NCBI GenBank assembly: GCA_036374435.1
Contig: DASUTU010000123.1
Coordinates: 1 to 64,000, forward strand
DNA length: 64,000 nt
Reading direction: 5' to 3'
Source: CALGFI01 sp036374435
GTDB taxonomy: Bacteria > Actinomycetota > UBA4738 > HRBIN12
Shown here: piece after piece, positions 7,110 to 14,612 of the stretch
Position numbering within the stretch: the first letter of the stretch is position 1
Layout: the number at the start of each line of letters is the position of its first letter
Notes under the pieces: model-generated
The model's input: the letters and a program-made list of their open reading frames with translations, nothing else
Database searches by the model: none
Told to the model about the DNA's origin: nothing
Position numbers and translations under genes: made by a program

Positions 7110-9434
7110 CTAATGCTGCCAGGTTCGGTGGAGCGCTGCCGACGGGTTCAACGTGCCGCGGGTGAACGCCCCCGCGATGGCGCGATCGAAGCCATCGCGG
7201 CCCAGGCGGAACAGGCGGGCCGGCGTCCGGGCGATCACCGAGGCCGTCCTCGGCGCGTCGGTCAACAACGCCACCTCGCCGAAGTGAGCCCCAGCCCCCA
7301 GCGTGCCCACCCGCTCGCCGTCGCGGACGATCTCGACTTGGCCGGAGCCCAGGCCGTAGAACGCGTCCCCCTCCTCGCCCTGCCGGATGATCGTCTCGCC
7401 CGGACCGGCGTTGATCCAACGCCCCTGCGACACCACCGCGGCCAGGTCGTCGGCGCCGAGGGACGCGAAGGCCTCCACCACCCTCAGCTCGGCCGCCGCC
7501 TGGAGCGTGGGCGAGAACTGCGGGACCTCGATGGCCCGGGCCAGCAGCCGATCGAACGTGTTGGCGTCGACCACGAACAACTCGGCGTCTTCCACCGGGC
7601 GCACGGTCGCCGATCTCGGCGCCCGGTCGACGAGCCCGAGCTCCCCGAACGACTCTCCGCGCCCGAGCGTTCGCAAGACCCGGTCGCCCCCCGCCTCCGG
7701 ATCCTCCTCCACCACCACGAACGTGCCGGACCGGACCACGTAGAAGGCCTCGGGCCGATCCCCCTGGCGGAACACCGGTTTGCCGGCCGGATACGCTCGT
7801 AGCCGAACGCGGCCCGCGAGGTCGGACAACAGGTCCTCCCCCAGGTCCTCGAACACCGGGAGCGCGTCGATCATCCGCGCGGCCTCCACTCGCCACCTGG
7901 TCTCGAGCCGGAAGGTGACGGCCCGAACCAGGGCCCTCGCCCGTCGCGCAAGCGATCGCAGCACGGCGATCCCCGCCCGAACGACCGGGCCCGTCACGAA
8001 CAGGACCGCCGCCAGGAGCAGCAGGCGCGTCCCGATCCCGCCGTGCCACAACGTCCGGACCAGGCCGCCGAAGACGGCCTCCCAGAAGAACGCGGACCAG
8101 TACAACGAGAGCACGGTGAACGCGATGCCGAGCGCCGCGTAGAGCCCGATGCCGATCTCCTGCTTCGTGAACCGCTCTCGGCGACGGAGCTTGCGCCACA
8201 GGTCGTACCGGGCGAACCTCAGCGACCGGGGGCGCAGATCGGGGACCTGGATCGCGTCGGACAAGATGAAGTAGCCGTCGAGCTCGAGAAGCGGAACGAG
8301 GTTGAGGAAGATCACGAAGTAGTTGAGCAGCGCGAACTTGTACAGGAGCGAGGCCGGCGCGGAGTCCGGGAACGCCCACACGGCCAGCGACGCCGCTCCG
8401 GCCACGACCAGCTCGGAGTACGGACCGGCGAACGCCTGCGCGATCCGTTGACGCCGACCGAGCATCAATGCGTCGGAGGCCTCCACGAAGAACGCCGGCG
8501 ACCCGAAGTAGATCATGAAGCCGGCGCTCTTCACGCGCCGGCCGTGGCGAACGAGCACCAGGGCGTGCGCGAGCTCGTGCACGAACGTGAGCACGTAGTT
8601 CATGGCGAGCAGGAGCAGCGTCGCCGTGACGGCGTCGCCGTCCGACAAGGAGAATCGCCCCTCTCGGTAGACCGCGACGAACGCGACGAAGCCGAGCACC
8701 GCCACGAATCCCACGGGGACCGACACCCACGGGAGAAAGAACCACTTCAAACCGGAGCGATAGAACCAGTCGACGAGCCGGTGGGCGCCCCGCCAGTCGA
8801 CCGAGAGGGTCTTCGCGAACTCTCGCGCCTTCCGTCGGGCCTTGGACACCGGATCGAGCGCTCGCCGGACCGCCGCGTCGACGTCGACGAACGGGGCGGC
8901 GAGGAACCCGCCTTCGTGGAGCTCCCGGACCAGATCGGCGACGCCCGAGAGCTCGAGATCGCCGGAGGTCCGGAACCGCTCCATCACGATCTCCTTCACG
9001 GTCCTCGTCCCGTCCATCAGGCGAACCACCTCGACCTCTCCGGCTTCGAGGCGGTAGTGGAGCTGCTCCCGGGGGTTGGCGATCATCGCGTAGTCGTTGC
9101 CCCAACGGAGCGTGAACTCCTTCAGCTCCACGTCCGGGGCGAGCCGGGGTCGCAGGCGCGCCGGGTCCAGCCTCCGCTCGAGGGCCTCCCACACCCCCGC
9201 TGCCGGTTCGGCCTCGGATGGCGAGCCCATCCGCTCCTCGGAGAGCACGGGGCCGTGAACGGGCGCCGGCGGGCTCGACCGGTCGGCCTGGCTCGACGTC
9301 GGCGCCGTGTCCAGCCGCGTTCGGAGCAGCGAATAGACGGACGTGCGGGGCGCCCGGCGGCGAGAGGCATACAGGTTACCGACGAAGGCTCCCACGAGAA
9401 GGACCAGCGTGGGGGTGCCGAGGGCGATCTCCAC
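7110..9434 (-). CDS. Membrane M50 metallopeptidase with PqqD-like N-terminal domain and two C-terminal cNMP-binding domains
   Basis: A 774-residue multidomain protein. Residues 5-22 may form a membrane anchor. Residues 105-185 resemble PqqD/RiPP-recognition domains (LMDGTRTVKEIV, residues 139-150). Residues 230-490 are polytopic and hold the M50 motif HELAH (His286, Glu287, His290) and a distal LELDGY (383-388) supplying the third ligand. This matches the YydH-like peptide metallopeptidase family. Residues 526-632 and 652-760 are two cyclic-nucleotide-binding rolls, with cassettes FGELGLVDRAPRSATV and FGEVALLTDAPRTASV. The reading is an intramembrane peptidase that recognises a peptide and is gated by a nucleotide. 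The start is GTG; an internal ATG at residue 69 would lose the first anchor. DUF2180 follows in the operon. The substrate is unknown. Confidence 0.85.
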   Translation of the reverse strand: MEIALGTPTLVLLVGAFVGNLYASRRRAPRTSVYSLLRTRLDTAPTSSQADRSSPPAPVHGPVLSEERMGSPSEAEPAAGVWEALERRLDPARLRPRLAPDVELKEFTLRWGNDYAMIANPREQLHYRLEAGEVEVVRLMDGTRTVKEIVMERFRTSGDLELSGVADLVRELHEGGFLAAPFVDVDAAVRRALDPVSKARRKAREFAKTLSVDWRGAHRLVDWFYRSGLKWFFLPWVSVPVGFVAVLGFVAFVAVYREGRFSLSDGDAVTATLLLLAMNYVLTFVHELAHALVLVRHGRRVKSAGFMIYFGSPAFFVEASDALMLGRRQRIAQAFAGPYSELVVAGAASLAVWAFPDSAPASLLYKFALLNYFVIFLNLVPLLELDGYFILSDAIQVPDLRPRSLRFARYDLWRKLRRRERFTKQEIGIGLYAALGIAFTVLSLYWSAFFWEAVFGGLVRTLWHGGIGTRLLLLAAVLFVTGPVVRAGIAVLRSLARRARALVRAVTFRLETRWRVEAARMIDALPVFEDLGEDLLSDLAGRVRLRAYPAGKPVFRQGDRPEAFYVVRSGTFVVVEEDPEAGGDRVLRTLGRGESFGELGLVDRAPRSATVRPVEDAELFVVDANTFDRLLARAIEVPQFSPTLQAAAELRVVEAFASLGADDLAAVVSQGRWINAGPGETIIRQGEEGDAFYGLGSGQVEIVRDGERVGTLGAGAHFGEVALLTDAPRTASVIARTPARLFRLGRDGFDRAIAGAFTRGTLNPSAALHRTWQH

Positions 9435-9492
9435 CCGCGCATCCTCGGCCGGAACCCCCCATCCCGCAACGTGCTCGCCGTCACGTCCCGGT

Positions 9493-9508
9493 GGTGAGCG
9501 TCGTCACC
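9493..9508. promoter_or_regulatory. CRP-like half-site palindrome upstream of the M50 gene
   Basis: GGTGAGCGTCGTCACC keeps the GTGA-N6-TCAC core of CRP sites and lies 59 bp upstream of the M50 start, between the divergent M50 and 63-residue genes. It is weaker than the pair at 6824-6863, but repetition of the core at both ends of the operon is suggestive. Confidence 0.35.
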
Positions 9509-9579
9509 TCGCGGCGTCGGCGCCCCCCAATACCGTCCCGGAAGAAGACGGCGCGGGATGTCGACGAGAGGAGGCCGAG

Positions 9580-9771
9580 GTGCTGAACGGAGACATCCAG
9601 ATGCTGGCCGGGGAACTTTCGCACCATCGGGTGGCCGAATTACGCCGCGAGGCGGACTCGGATCGGTTGGCCCGGGGGGCCCGCGGCTCCCGGGTAGCCA
9701 GAAGCCGAGGCACCGTCAAGCGGCTGGCTCAGGCGGCCCTGGCCGCGGCCACGTGGCCGATCCGCCGCTGA
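9580..9771 (+). CDS. 63-residue conserved small protein
   Basis: The product contains MLAGELSHHRVAELRREAD, a helical segment seen in many short actinobacterial proteins of unknown function, followed by an Arg-rich C-terminus (RSRGTVKRLAQAALAAATW). A GTG start at 9580 follows a strong GAGAGGAGG site; an ATG at 9601 would start at MLAGEL. It is transcribed divergently from the M50 gene. No function can be assigned. Confidence 0.55.
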   Translation: MLNGDIQMLAGELSHHRVAELRREADSDRLARGARGSRVARSRGTVKRLAQAALAAATWPIRR

Positions 9772-9876
9772 GCACCGCCGGACGGTCGAATTCACGGGGC
9801 CGTCACATCGAGGTCGCGAGCGCGCCACGAGTGACGGCTACGGTTCGGGTCGCCAAGAGGCATTCGCCCCTCTGGA

Positions 9877-9908
9877 GCGGGGGGTCGGACCGTCACCCGG
9901 CCCCCCGC
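9877..9908 (-). terminator. GC-rich hairpin after the TlpA-like gene
   Basis: GCGGGGGG (9877-9884) pairs with CCCCCCGC (9901-9908) across a 16-base loop, just beyond the stop of the minus-strand thioredoxin-like gene. There is no T-run. The 155-bp gap around it (9772-9926) holds nothing else clear. Confidence 0.35.
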
Positions 9909-9926
9909 GCCCCCCTCCGCGAAGCC

Positions 9927-10613
9927 TCAGGCCAGCGAGGCGATCAACTCGCGGAGGCCCTCCTCCCCGACCTCACCCTCCCCCGCGTAGACCACGACCC
10001 CGTCGGCGTCGACGAGGTAGAGGGTGGGGGTGCCGCGTATCCCGAGAGCGGTGGCCGCCGTGCCGCCCTCGTCGTCGATGAGTGTCGGCGCCGTGATGTC
10101 GTTCTCGCGCAGGAACTCGCCGGCGTCGGGTCCGGGAGCCGCTCCGATCGAGGTCACGACCGTGACGAACCCGATGTCCGGGAAGTCCCCCAGGACCCGG
10201 CTCAGGACGGGGAGCTCGACCTGACAGTGGCTGCACCACGGGGCCCAGATCGACAGGGCCGTCGGGCGGCCGTCGAAGTCCGACCAGCTGACGGTTCCGC
10301 CCCCGATGGCGGGCCCGGAGAAGCCGGGCACGGTCTCGCCCACGGCCAGGGGTTCGCCCTGCCGCGAGGGCCCGTCGACGGTGACCTTACCCGCGGCCGA
10401 AGGGCCCACGGATGAGCCCTGGCCGCCGTCGTCTCCCTCCATCAAGGCGAAGACGGCCAGCGCCACGAACGCGATCAGCGCCAGGCCGCCGATGACGTAG
10501 GCGACCGTGCGGCGTTGCGCCTGTCGTCTGCGGGCGGCCTCCCGGACCTCAGCCGCGGCCCGCCGGCGCTCCCGCTTGCTCTGCTTGTCGATCGGCTCCG
10601 TCGTCTTGCTCAT
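9927..10613 (-). CDS. Membrane-anchored TlpA-like thioredoxin
   Basis: The 228-residue protein has a charged N-terminus (about residues 1-36), one membrane helix (about 38-58) and an extracytoplasmic thioredoxin fold. The active site is WAPWCSHCQVELP, a CxxC of the TlpA/ResA type, and the fold ends with the GIRGTPTLYLVD cis-proline segment. It probably reduces or isomerises disulfides in exported proteins or cytochromes. The ATG start at 10613 lies inside the 3' end of the upstream MauE gene, an unusually long 65-nt overlap. That gene supplies a likely membrane electron donor. Confidence 0.87.
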   Translation of the reverse strand: MSKTTEPIDKQSKRERRRAAAEVREAARRRQAQRRTVAYVIGGLALIAFVALAVFALMEGDDGGQGSSVGPSAAGKVTVDGPSRQGEPLAVGETVPGFSGPAIGGGTVSWSDFDGRPTALSIWAPWCSHCQVELPVLSRVLGDFPDIGFVTVVTSIGAAPGPDAGEFLRENDITAPTLIDDEGGTAATALGIRGTPTLYLVDADGVVVYAGEGEVGEEGLRELIASLA

Positions 10614-11076
10614 GGTCGGCCTCCGTCGTGGCGAACAGGTTGTCGAGCTGCCACGGCCCACGCGGCCGAACCGCGAGGTAGACGCCGAACAGCACGATCG
10701 GGATGTCTCGGACGATGTCCCACCAACTCACGCCCTGGCCCGGGCCGCCGCCACCGAAGCAGCCGCAGTCGATCTCGAGGCCTCGTGCCTTGGCCTGCCC
10801 CATCGCCGCGATGAACATCACGCCGAGCGCCGCGGTCGTCACGCCGGCGAACCGGACGAACAACCCGGCCACGAGCAGGAACGCCACGGCGATCTCGACC
10901 CAGGGCAGGACCGCGGCCACCAGGCGGACCCCGGCCTCCGGGAGCAGGTCGTAGGCGTCCACGGCCAGGATCGACTCCTGGCGGTCGAACGCCTTGGACA
11001 GACCCGCCCACAGCAGCAGGGCGGCCGGGCCGAGCCGACCGACCAACCTGAGCGCGAGCAGGGCCGTGCGAGACAT
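10549..11076 (-). CDS. MauE/DoxX-type membrane protein
   Basis: The 175-residue protein has about four membrane helices and the vicinal-cysteine motif CGCFGGG (near residue 103) typical of MauE-like proteins. These are thought to pass electrons to periplasmic thioredoxins, much as DsbD or VKOR do. The pairing with a TlpA-like protein supports this. The cytoplasmic tail (about the last 30 residues, acidic then Arg/Gly/Ala-rich) is encoded by DNA that also encodes the start of the next gene. The ATG start gives a typical N-terminus (SRTALLALRLVGR). Confidence 0.85.
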   Translation of the reverse strand: MSRTALLALRLVGRLGPAALLLWAGLSKAFDRQESILAVDAYDLLPEAGVRLVAAVLPWVEIAVAFLLVAGLFVRFAGVTTAALGVMFIAAMGQAKARGLEIDCGCFGGGGPGQGVSWWDIVRDIPIVLFGVYLAVRPRGPWQLDNLFATTEADHEQDDGADRQAEQAGAPAGRG

Positions 11077-11184
11077 GTCCCTTCATGCTCGGGACACGGA
11101 TCGTCGGAGGGGAAGGCCCTTCGACCCGTTCCCGCTAGGACGGGCGGACCGATTCAGCTGTGAGCGGGCGCCCGACCGGACCCG

Positions 11185-12051
11185 TCAGGGCCACCGGGCG
11201 ACCATGACCCGAGTGACCTTGAATCCTCGATCCATCGTGCTCCGTACGTCGCGGAACCCGGCGGCGCGCAGGACCGAGGCCACCGCCCGCGAGCGGTCGG
11301 GGCTGACCTCGACGAGGAGCCAGCCTCCCGGCTCGAGCCAGGCGCCGGCCTCCTCCACGGTCCGCCCGATCAGGCCGAGGCCGTCCCAGCTCCGATCGGT
11401 CAAGGTGTGGGCCGGCTCCCACCGCCGGATCTCCTCGGGGAGGTCGCGGACCTCCTGCCGGGCCACGTACGGCGGGTGGAGCGTCACCACGTCCACCGTC
11501 CCGCGCAGCGACGACGGCAGGGCGTCGAAGAGGTCGCCGACGAAGAACGTGGCCCGTTTCGCCAGGCCGAGACGAGCGGCGTTCTGGCGGGCCACCCGGA
11601 CGGCCTGACGCGAGATGTCGGTCCCGACGGTGCGGGCGGTCCGGACCTCGTTTGCCACCGCCAGGGCCACCGTCCCACCGCCCGTGGCGACGTCCACGTG
11701 GACCGGCCGGCGACGGCGCCGGAGCCGCCGGACGGCCTGCTCGGCGAGGAACTCGGTCGAGTCGCGGGGAACGAACACGCCCGGACGGATCAGGATCTCG
11801 AGGCCGCGGAACGTCGCGTACCCCTTGATGAGCTGCGTGGGCTCGCCGAGGGCTCGCCGATCCACGTACCGGTCGAACCGGCGACGGGCCGCCGCCGGGA
11901 TCTCCGCGTCCGGATCGAGCTCGTCCACGCCCAGCGCGTGGCACAGGAGGTCCTCCGCCTCGATCAGCTCGCGGTCGCGCTGCCAGTGGTCGATGGCCTC
12001 CGAGGCCTCGAGCACCCGGACCGCGCGATCGAGCGCCTCCGCCGTGTTCAC
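11185..12051 (-). CDS. HemK/PrmC-like class I methyltransferase with HPPY in place of NPPY
   Basis: The 288-residue protein has an N-terminal helical part and an FVPRDSTEFLAE segment like the PRxxTE motif of PrmC. It also has a SAM loop (VDVATGGGTVALAVA) and the catalytic tetrapeptide at residues 192-195. PrmC/HemK methylate the GGQ glutamine of release factors and carry NPPY; here the first residue is His192. This may mark a paralogue with a different acceptor. A GTG start at 12051 is the first in-frame start clear of the divergent GroES-like gene. prfA is not nearby, in contrast to the usual prfA-prmC pairing. Confidence 0.75.
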   Translation of the reverse strand: MNTAEALDRAVRVLEASEAIDHWQRDRELIEAEDLLCHALGVDELDPDAEIPAAARRRFDRYVDRRALGEPTQLIKGYATFRGLEILIRPGVFVPRDSTEFLAEQAVRRLRRRRRPVHVDVATGGGTVALAVANEVRTARTVGTDISRQAVRVARQNAARLGLAKRATFFVGDLFDALPSSLRGTVDVVTLHPPYVARQEVRDLPEEIRRWEPAHTLTDRSWDGLGLIGRTVEEAGAWLEPGGWLLVEVSPDRSRAVASVLRAAGFRDVRSTMDRGFKVTRVMVARWP

Positions 12052-12108
12052 GGGCGAGGACGGTACCAGCGGGGCGTGTGCTCGCCACCGCCGTGGGACA
12101 ATCGGCGC

Positions 12109-12468
12109 ATGGCGAAGAGCGGCGCCGCCAAGGTGAAGACGGCTCGACCCAAGGCCGACGACGTTCGCCTGACGGGCGACCGCATCGTGGTGCACCACCC
12201 CGAAGACGGGGAACGCAAGACTCGCGGTGGCCTGCTGATCCCCGCGACGGCGGCCCCGGCCCCGCGACGATGCATCTGGGGCGACGTCCTGCTGGTTGGC
12301 CCCGACGTCCGCAACGTCCGGCCGGGAGACCGGATCCTGTACCTGCCCCAGGCCGGGCTCGAGCTCGAGCTGGACGGCCACGACTACCTGCTCCTGCGCG
12401 AGCGCGACGTCCAGGCCGTCCAGTCGCCGGCCGACGGCGCCGAAGGACAACCCGGCCAGTACCTCTAG
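12109..12468 (+). CDS. GroES-fold co-chaperonin-like protein, divergent
   Basis: The 119-residue protein has the GroES beta-barrel pattern: DRIVVHH, a mobile-loop-like ERKTRGGLLIPAT, GDVLLVGPDV, RPGDRILYLP and DYLLLRERDVQAV. It is longer than typical GroES (about 95-100), with a basic N-terminal extension and a short Gly/Gln-rich tail. It lies 8 kb from groEL and lacks a CIRCE element, so it is not in the usual groESL operon. It may be the only GroES of the genome moved away, or a specialised paralogue. It converges on yjbQ with overlapping stop codons (4 nt). Confidence 0.8.
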   Translation: MAKSGAAKVKTARPKADDVRLTGDRIVVHHPEDGERKTRGGLLIPATAAPAPRRCIWGDVLLVGPDVRNVRPGDRILYLPQAGLELELDGHDYLLLRERDVQAVQSPADGAEGQPGQYL

Positions 12469-12869
12469 CCGCCGACGAACGTCAGCCGCAGGTGGCGCAC
12501 GTCGTTGTCGCGGTTCGGGTCGATCAACACGACCCGCTGCCACGTCCCGAGCGCGAGCCGGCCGCCGTCCACGGGCAGGACCAGTGAAGGCGAGACGAAC
12601 ACCGGGAGGAGGTGGTCGCCGCCGTGCCCGGGCGAGCCGTGTCGGTGCCGGTACCGATCGTCCCGCGGGAGGAACCGCTCGAGGGCTTCGTCCAGATCCT
12701 CCTCGGAGCCCGACCCGGTCTCCATCAGCGCCAGGCCCGCCGTGGCGTGCGGGGCGAAAACGTGGACGAGCCCGTCCCGCCCGGCCGAGGACGCGAAGGC
12801 GAGGACGCGGTCCGTCACGTCAACGACGCGTCGCCCTCGGGTCTCGAGGCGGATCTCCTCGACGTCCAC
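12465..12869 (-). CDS. YjbQ family protein (UPF0047)
   Basis: The 134-residue protein carries the family signatures FAPHATAGLALMETG near residue 38, RHGSPGHGGDHLLP in the middle and GTWQRVVLIDPN near the C-terminus. The conserved His and Glu residues form the small active site associated with weak thiamine-phosphate synthase activity in E. coli YjbQ. The physiological role is unsettled. It starts 6 bp after the membrane protein gene on the same strand, so it is probably co-transcribed. Confidence 0.9.
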   Translation of the reverse strand: MDVEEIRLETRGRRVVDVTDRVLAFASSAGRDGLVHVFAPHATAGLALMETGSGSEEDLDEALERFLPRDDRYRHRHGSPGHGGDHLLPVFVSPSLVLPVDGGRLALGTWQRVVLIDPNRDNDVRHLRLTFVGG

Positions 12870-12875
12870 CGAGGT

Positions 12876-13475
12876 CTATGGGGACGGTGGTGGCGGTGGC
12901 GGCGCTCCGCCCGTCTCCTGGATCGGGGCTGCCGGTGAAGGGGCGACGGCCATGCCAACGGGTGCCTGGGCCGGCTCGGCCCCCGCCTGCTCCTTGCGTC
13001 GAGCAAGCATCAACAGGCCGCCGATCAGCGCGAGCGCCCCGCCCGCGAGGACCAAAATCAACCCGATCCCCATCGAGATCTCGAGCTGGCCACCGTCGAC
13101 CAGCAGGTCGACCCCGGCGCGAGCCTCCTCGACGCTCACCCCGAGCTGCGGCGCCAGCTCCTCGGCGATCGAGTCCCGGACGGTGAGCGCGTCGTACACG
13201 CCGAGGCCCCCGCCGACGAGTCCGGCCAGGATCACCACCACGGCGATGGCGCGACGGCCGCTGCGGATCGCCAGGAAGCCGGCCAGGATCGCGACCAGCC
13301 CGGCGGCGAAGGTGATCCATCCGTCGGAGCCGTCGACGCCGGTGGTCGACTCGTCGAACCCGCCCCCGGACAGCGTCACCCACACCAGGAACGATCCGAT
13401 CGCGAGCAGGGCTCCGCCCACGATCGCCAGGGCGCTTCCGATCGGCGTTGCTCCACCCGCGCTGGGCTGCTGCAT
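12876..13475 (-). CDS. Four-helix membrane protein with Pro-rich tail
   Basis: The 199-residue protein has hydrophobic segments near residues 12-32, 48-66, 72-92 and 132-156. A short extracytoplasmic loop (ELAPQLGVSVEEARAGVD) precedes the last helix. The C-terminus is Ala/Pro-rich and ends in seven prolines broken by one serine. The family resembles small actinobacterial membrane proteins of unknown function. The ATG at 13475 lies within the 3' part of the broken ABC ATPase frame and follows a G-rich stretch. Confidence 0.6.
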   Translation of the reverse strand: MQQPSAGGATPIGSALAIVGGALLAIGSFLVWVTLSGGGFDESTTGVDGSDGWITFAAGLVAILAGFLAIRSGRRAIAVVVILAGLVGGGLGVYDALTVRDSIAEELAPQLGVSVEEARAGVDLLVDGGQLEISMGIGLILVLAGGALALIGGLLMLARRKEQAGAEPAQAPVGMAVAPSPAAPIQETGGAPPPPPPSP

Positions 13476-14005
13476 GCCATCCCCCCGTGTCGACGACGCC
13501 CCATCCTTCCATCCGGGGCGGGCGGGGTCCAACGCCGGTTGAGCGCGGACGCCGGCTCGTCGAACACCAGGAGCTCGGGCTCGGACACGATCGTCGCCGC
13601 GATGCCCAGGCGCTGGAGCATGCCTCGGGAGAAGCCACCCACGCGACGCCGGGCGACGTCGGCGAGCCCGACCTCCGACAGCGCGGAGCCCACCGACGAC
13701 GCCCCGAGCTCCGGGGCCACCATGGCCCGGGCCAGGTCGACCACCTCGTGGGCCGTGAGCCAGGGGTCGAACCGTGGCGTGTCCGGCATCACCGCCAGGC
13801 GACGGCGTTCGACCCCCAGCCCGACCTGGCCGCCGGTCGGCCGGCGGAGCCCCGCGACCAGGCCGATCAGCGTGCTCTTGCCCGCCCCGTTCGGGCCGAC
13901 GAGCCCGTACACCGTCCCCGACTCCACCGACAGGTCCACGTCGGCAAGGGCGACGGTCGAGCCGTAGGTCTTCCGCAGGCCCGAGGTCTCCAAGACGGCG
14001 CTCAC
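13376..14005 (-). pseudogene. ABC transporter ATPase remnant truncated after Walker B
   Basis: The frame starts well: Walker A GPNGAGKST near residue 37, signature-like GGFSRGMLQRLGIA, and Walker B LLVFDEPASALN near 148-159. After that the sequence turns into a non-homologous Arg/Pro-rich tail. A D-loop-like ALDPAR is found in another frame 11 bases downstream, pointing to a small insertion or shift. The H-loop and last ~60 residues are absent, because the next gene begins where they should be. No permease gene follows. The remaining polypeptide could bind ATP but not complete the transporter cycle; decay of an ABC-2 type exporter gene is the simplest reading. Confidence 0.65.
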
Positions 14006-14036
14006 GGCCCAAGACTACGGAGCGCGATGGAGCCGA

Positions 14037-14064
14037 TTGACGTATGTGTGTAATGGTGTAATCA
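14037..14064 (+). promoter_or_regulatory. Promoter with tandem GTGTAAT repeats in the spacer
   Basis: TTGACG (14037-14042) and TAATCA (14059-14064) form a promoter with a 16-bp spacer. Within and beyond the spacer GTGTAAT occurs twice (14048-14054 and 14056-14062), 8 bp apart. The position suits an operator blocking RNA polymerase. The downstream gene has a helix-rich, possibly ribbon-helix-helix C-terminus, so self-regulation is possible. Confidence 0.55.
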
Positions 14065-14095
14065 TCCCGTCGAGGAGATGGGCTTGGAGGCGGGC

Positions 14096-14605
14096 ATGGA
14101 CGAAGAGCTTCAGGGCTGGTTCGCCGGGCGCCTGCCCGAGGACTGGTTCGTCGGGCAGGCGGAGGTCCGCTCCGACCGGGAGGAGATCCTCGTGGTGGGG
14201 ACGCTCTCGGATCCCGAGTTGCCCGAAGGGGCCTCGGCGGAGACGGCCTCGGCGGCGCGCCTGGCCCGGATCGACGGGTTCCGGGAGGACACGCGGCAGC
14301 GGCGGATGCGCATCGCCCAGGAGGCGCAGCATCGGTTCGGCCGGCGGGTGTCCTGGGGGGCGCAGTGCGGCGACCTCCGGAAGCTGTTCACGACCGTGAG
14401 CGTCCCGGCCATGACGCGACTGCGGATGGCCGAACGCCACGTGCTCGACACGCTGGTCGAGGCCGGGGTGGCGCGTTCACGCAGCCACGCGCTCGCCTGG
14501 TGTGTGCGTCTGGTGGCCGAGCGGCAGGAGGAGTGGCTGAAGGACCTGCGCGAGGCGCTCACGCACGTGGAGAAGGTGCGCAAGGAGGGGCCCACCTCGG
14601 CCTGA
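14096..14605 (+). CDS. Conserved hypothetical protein with a possible RHH-like C-terminus
   Basis: The 169-residue protein begins DEELQGWFAGRLPEDWF. An acidic beta-type segment (EVRSDREEILVVGTL) and a basic middle (TRQRRMRIAQEAQHRFGR) follow. The C-terminal half, LRMAERHVLDTLVEAGVARSRSHALAWC, resembles the helix-turn-helix spacing of ribbon-helix-helix proteins. It ends in charged helices. The ATG at 14096 follows TTGGAGGCGGGC; an ATG at 14078 is in frame but lies too close to GAGGAG. The promoter with paired GTGTAAT repeats sits just upstream. A transcriptional or DNA-binding role is inferred, not shown. Confidence 0.6.
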   Translation: MDEELQGWFAGRLPEDWFVGQAEVRSDREEILVVGTLSDPELPEGASAETASAARLARIDGFREDTRQRRMRIAQEAQHRFGRRVSWGAQCGDLRKLFTTVSVPAMTRLRMAERHVLDTLVEAGVARSRSHALAWCVRLVAERQEEWLKDLREALTHVEKVRKEGPTSA

Positions 14606-14612
14606 GCGAGGC

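Noticed and set aside
9799..9838. Inverted repeat GCCGTCAC ... GTGACGGC
   Set aside because: Only 8-bp arms with a 24-base loop; in this GC-rich sequence that is not distinguishable from chance.
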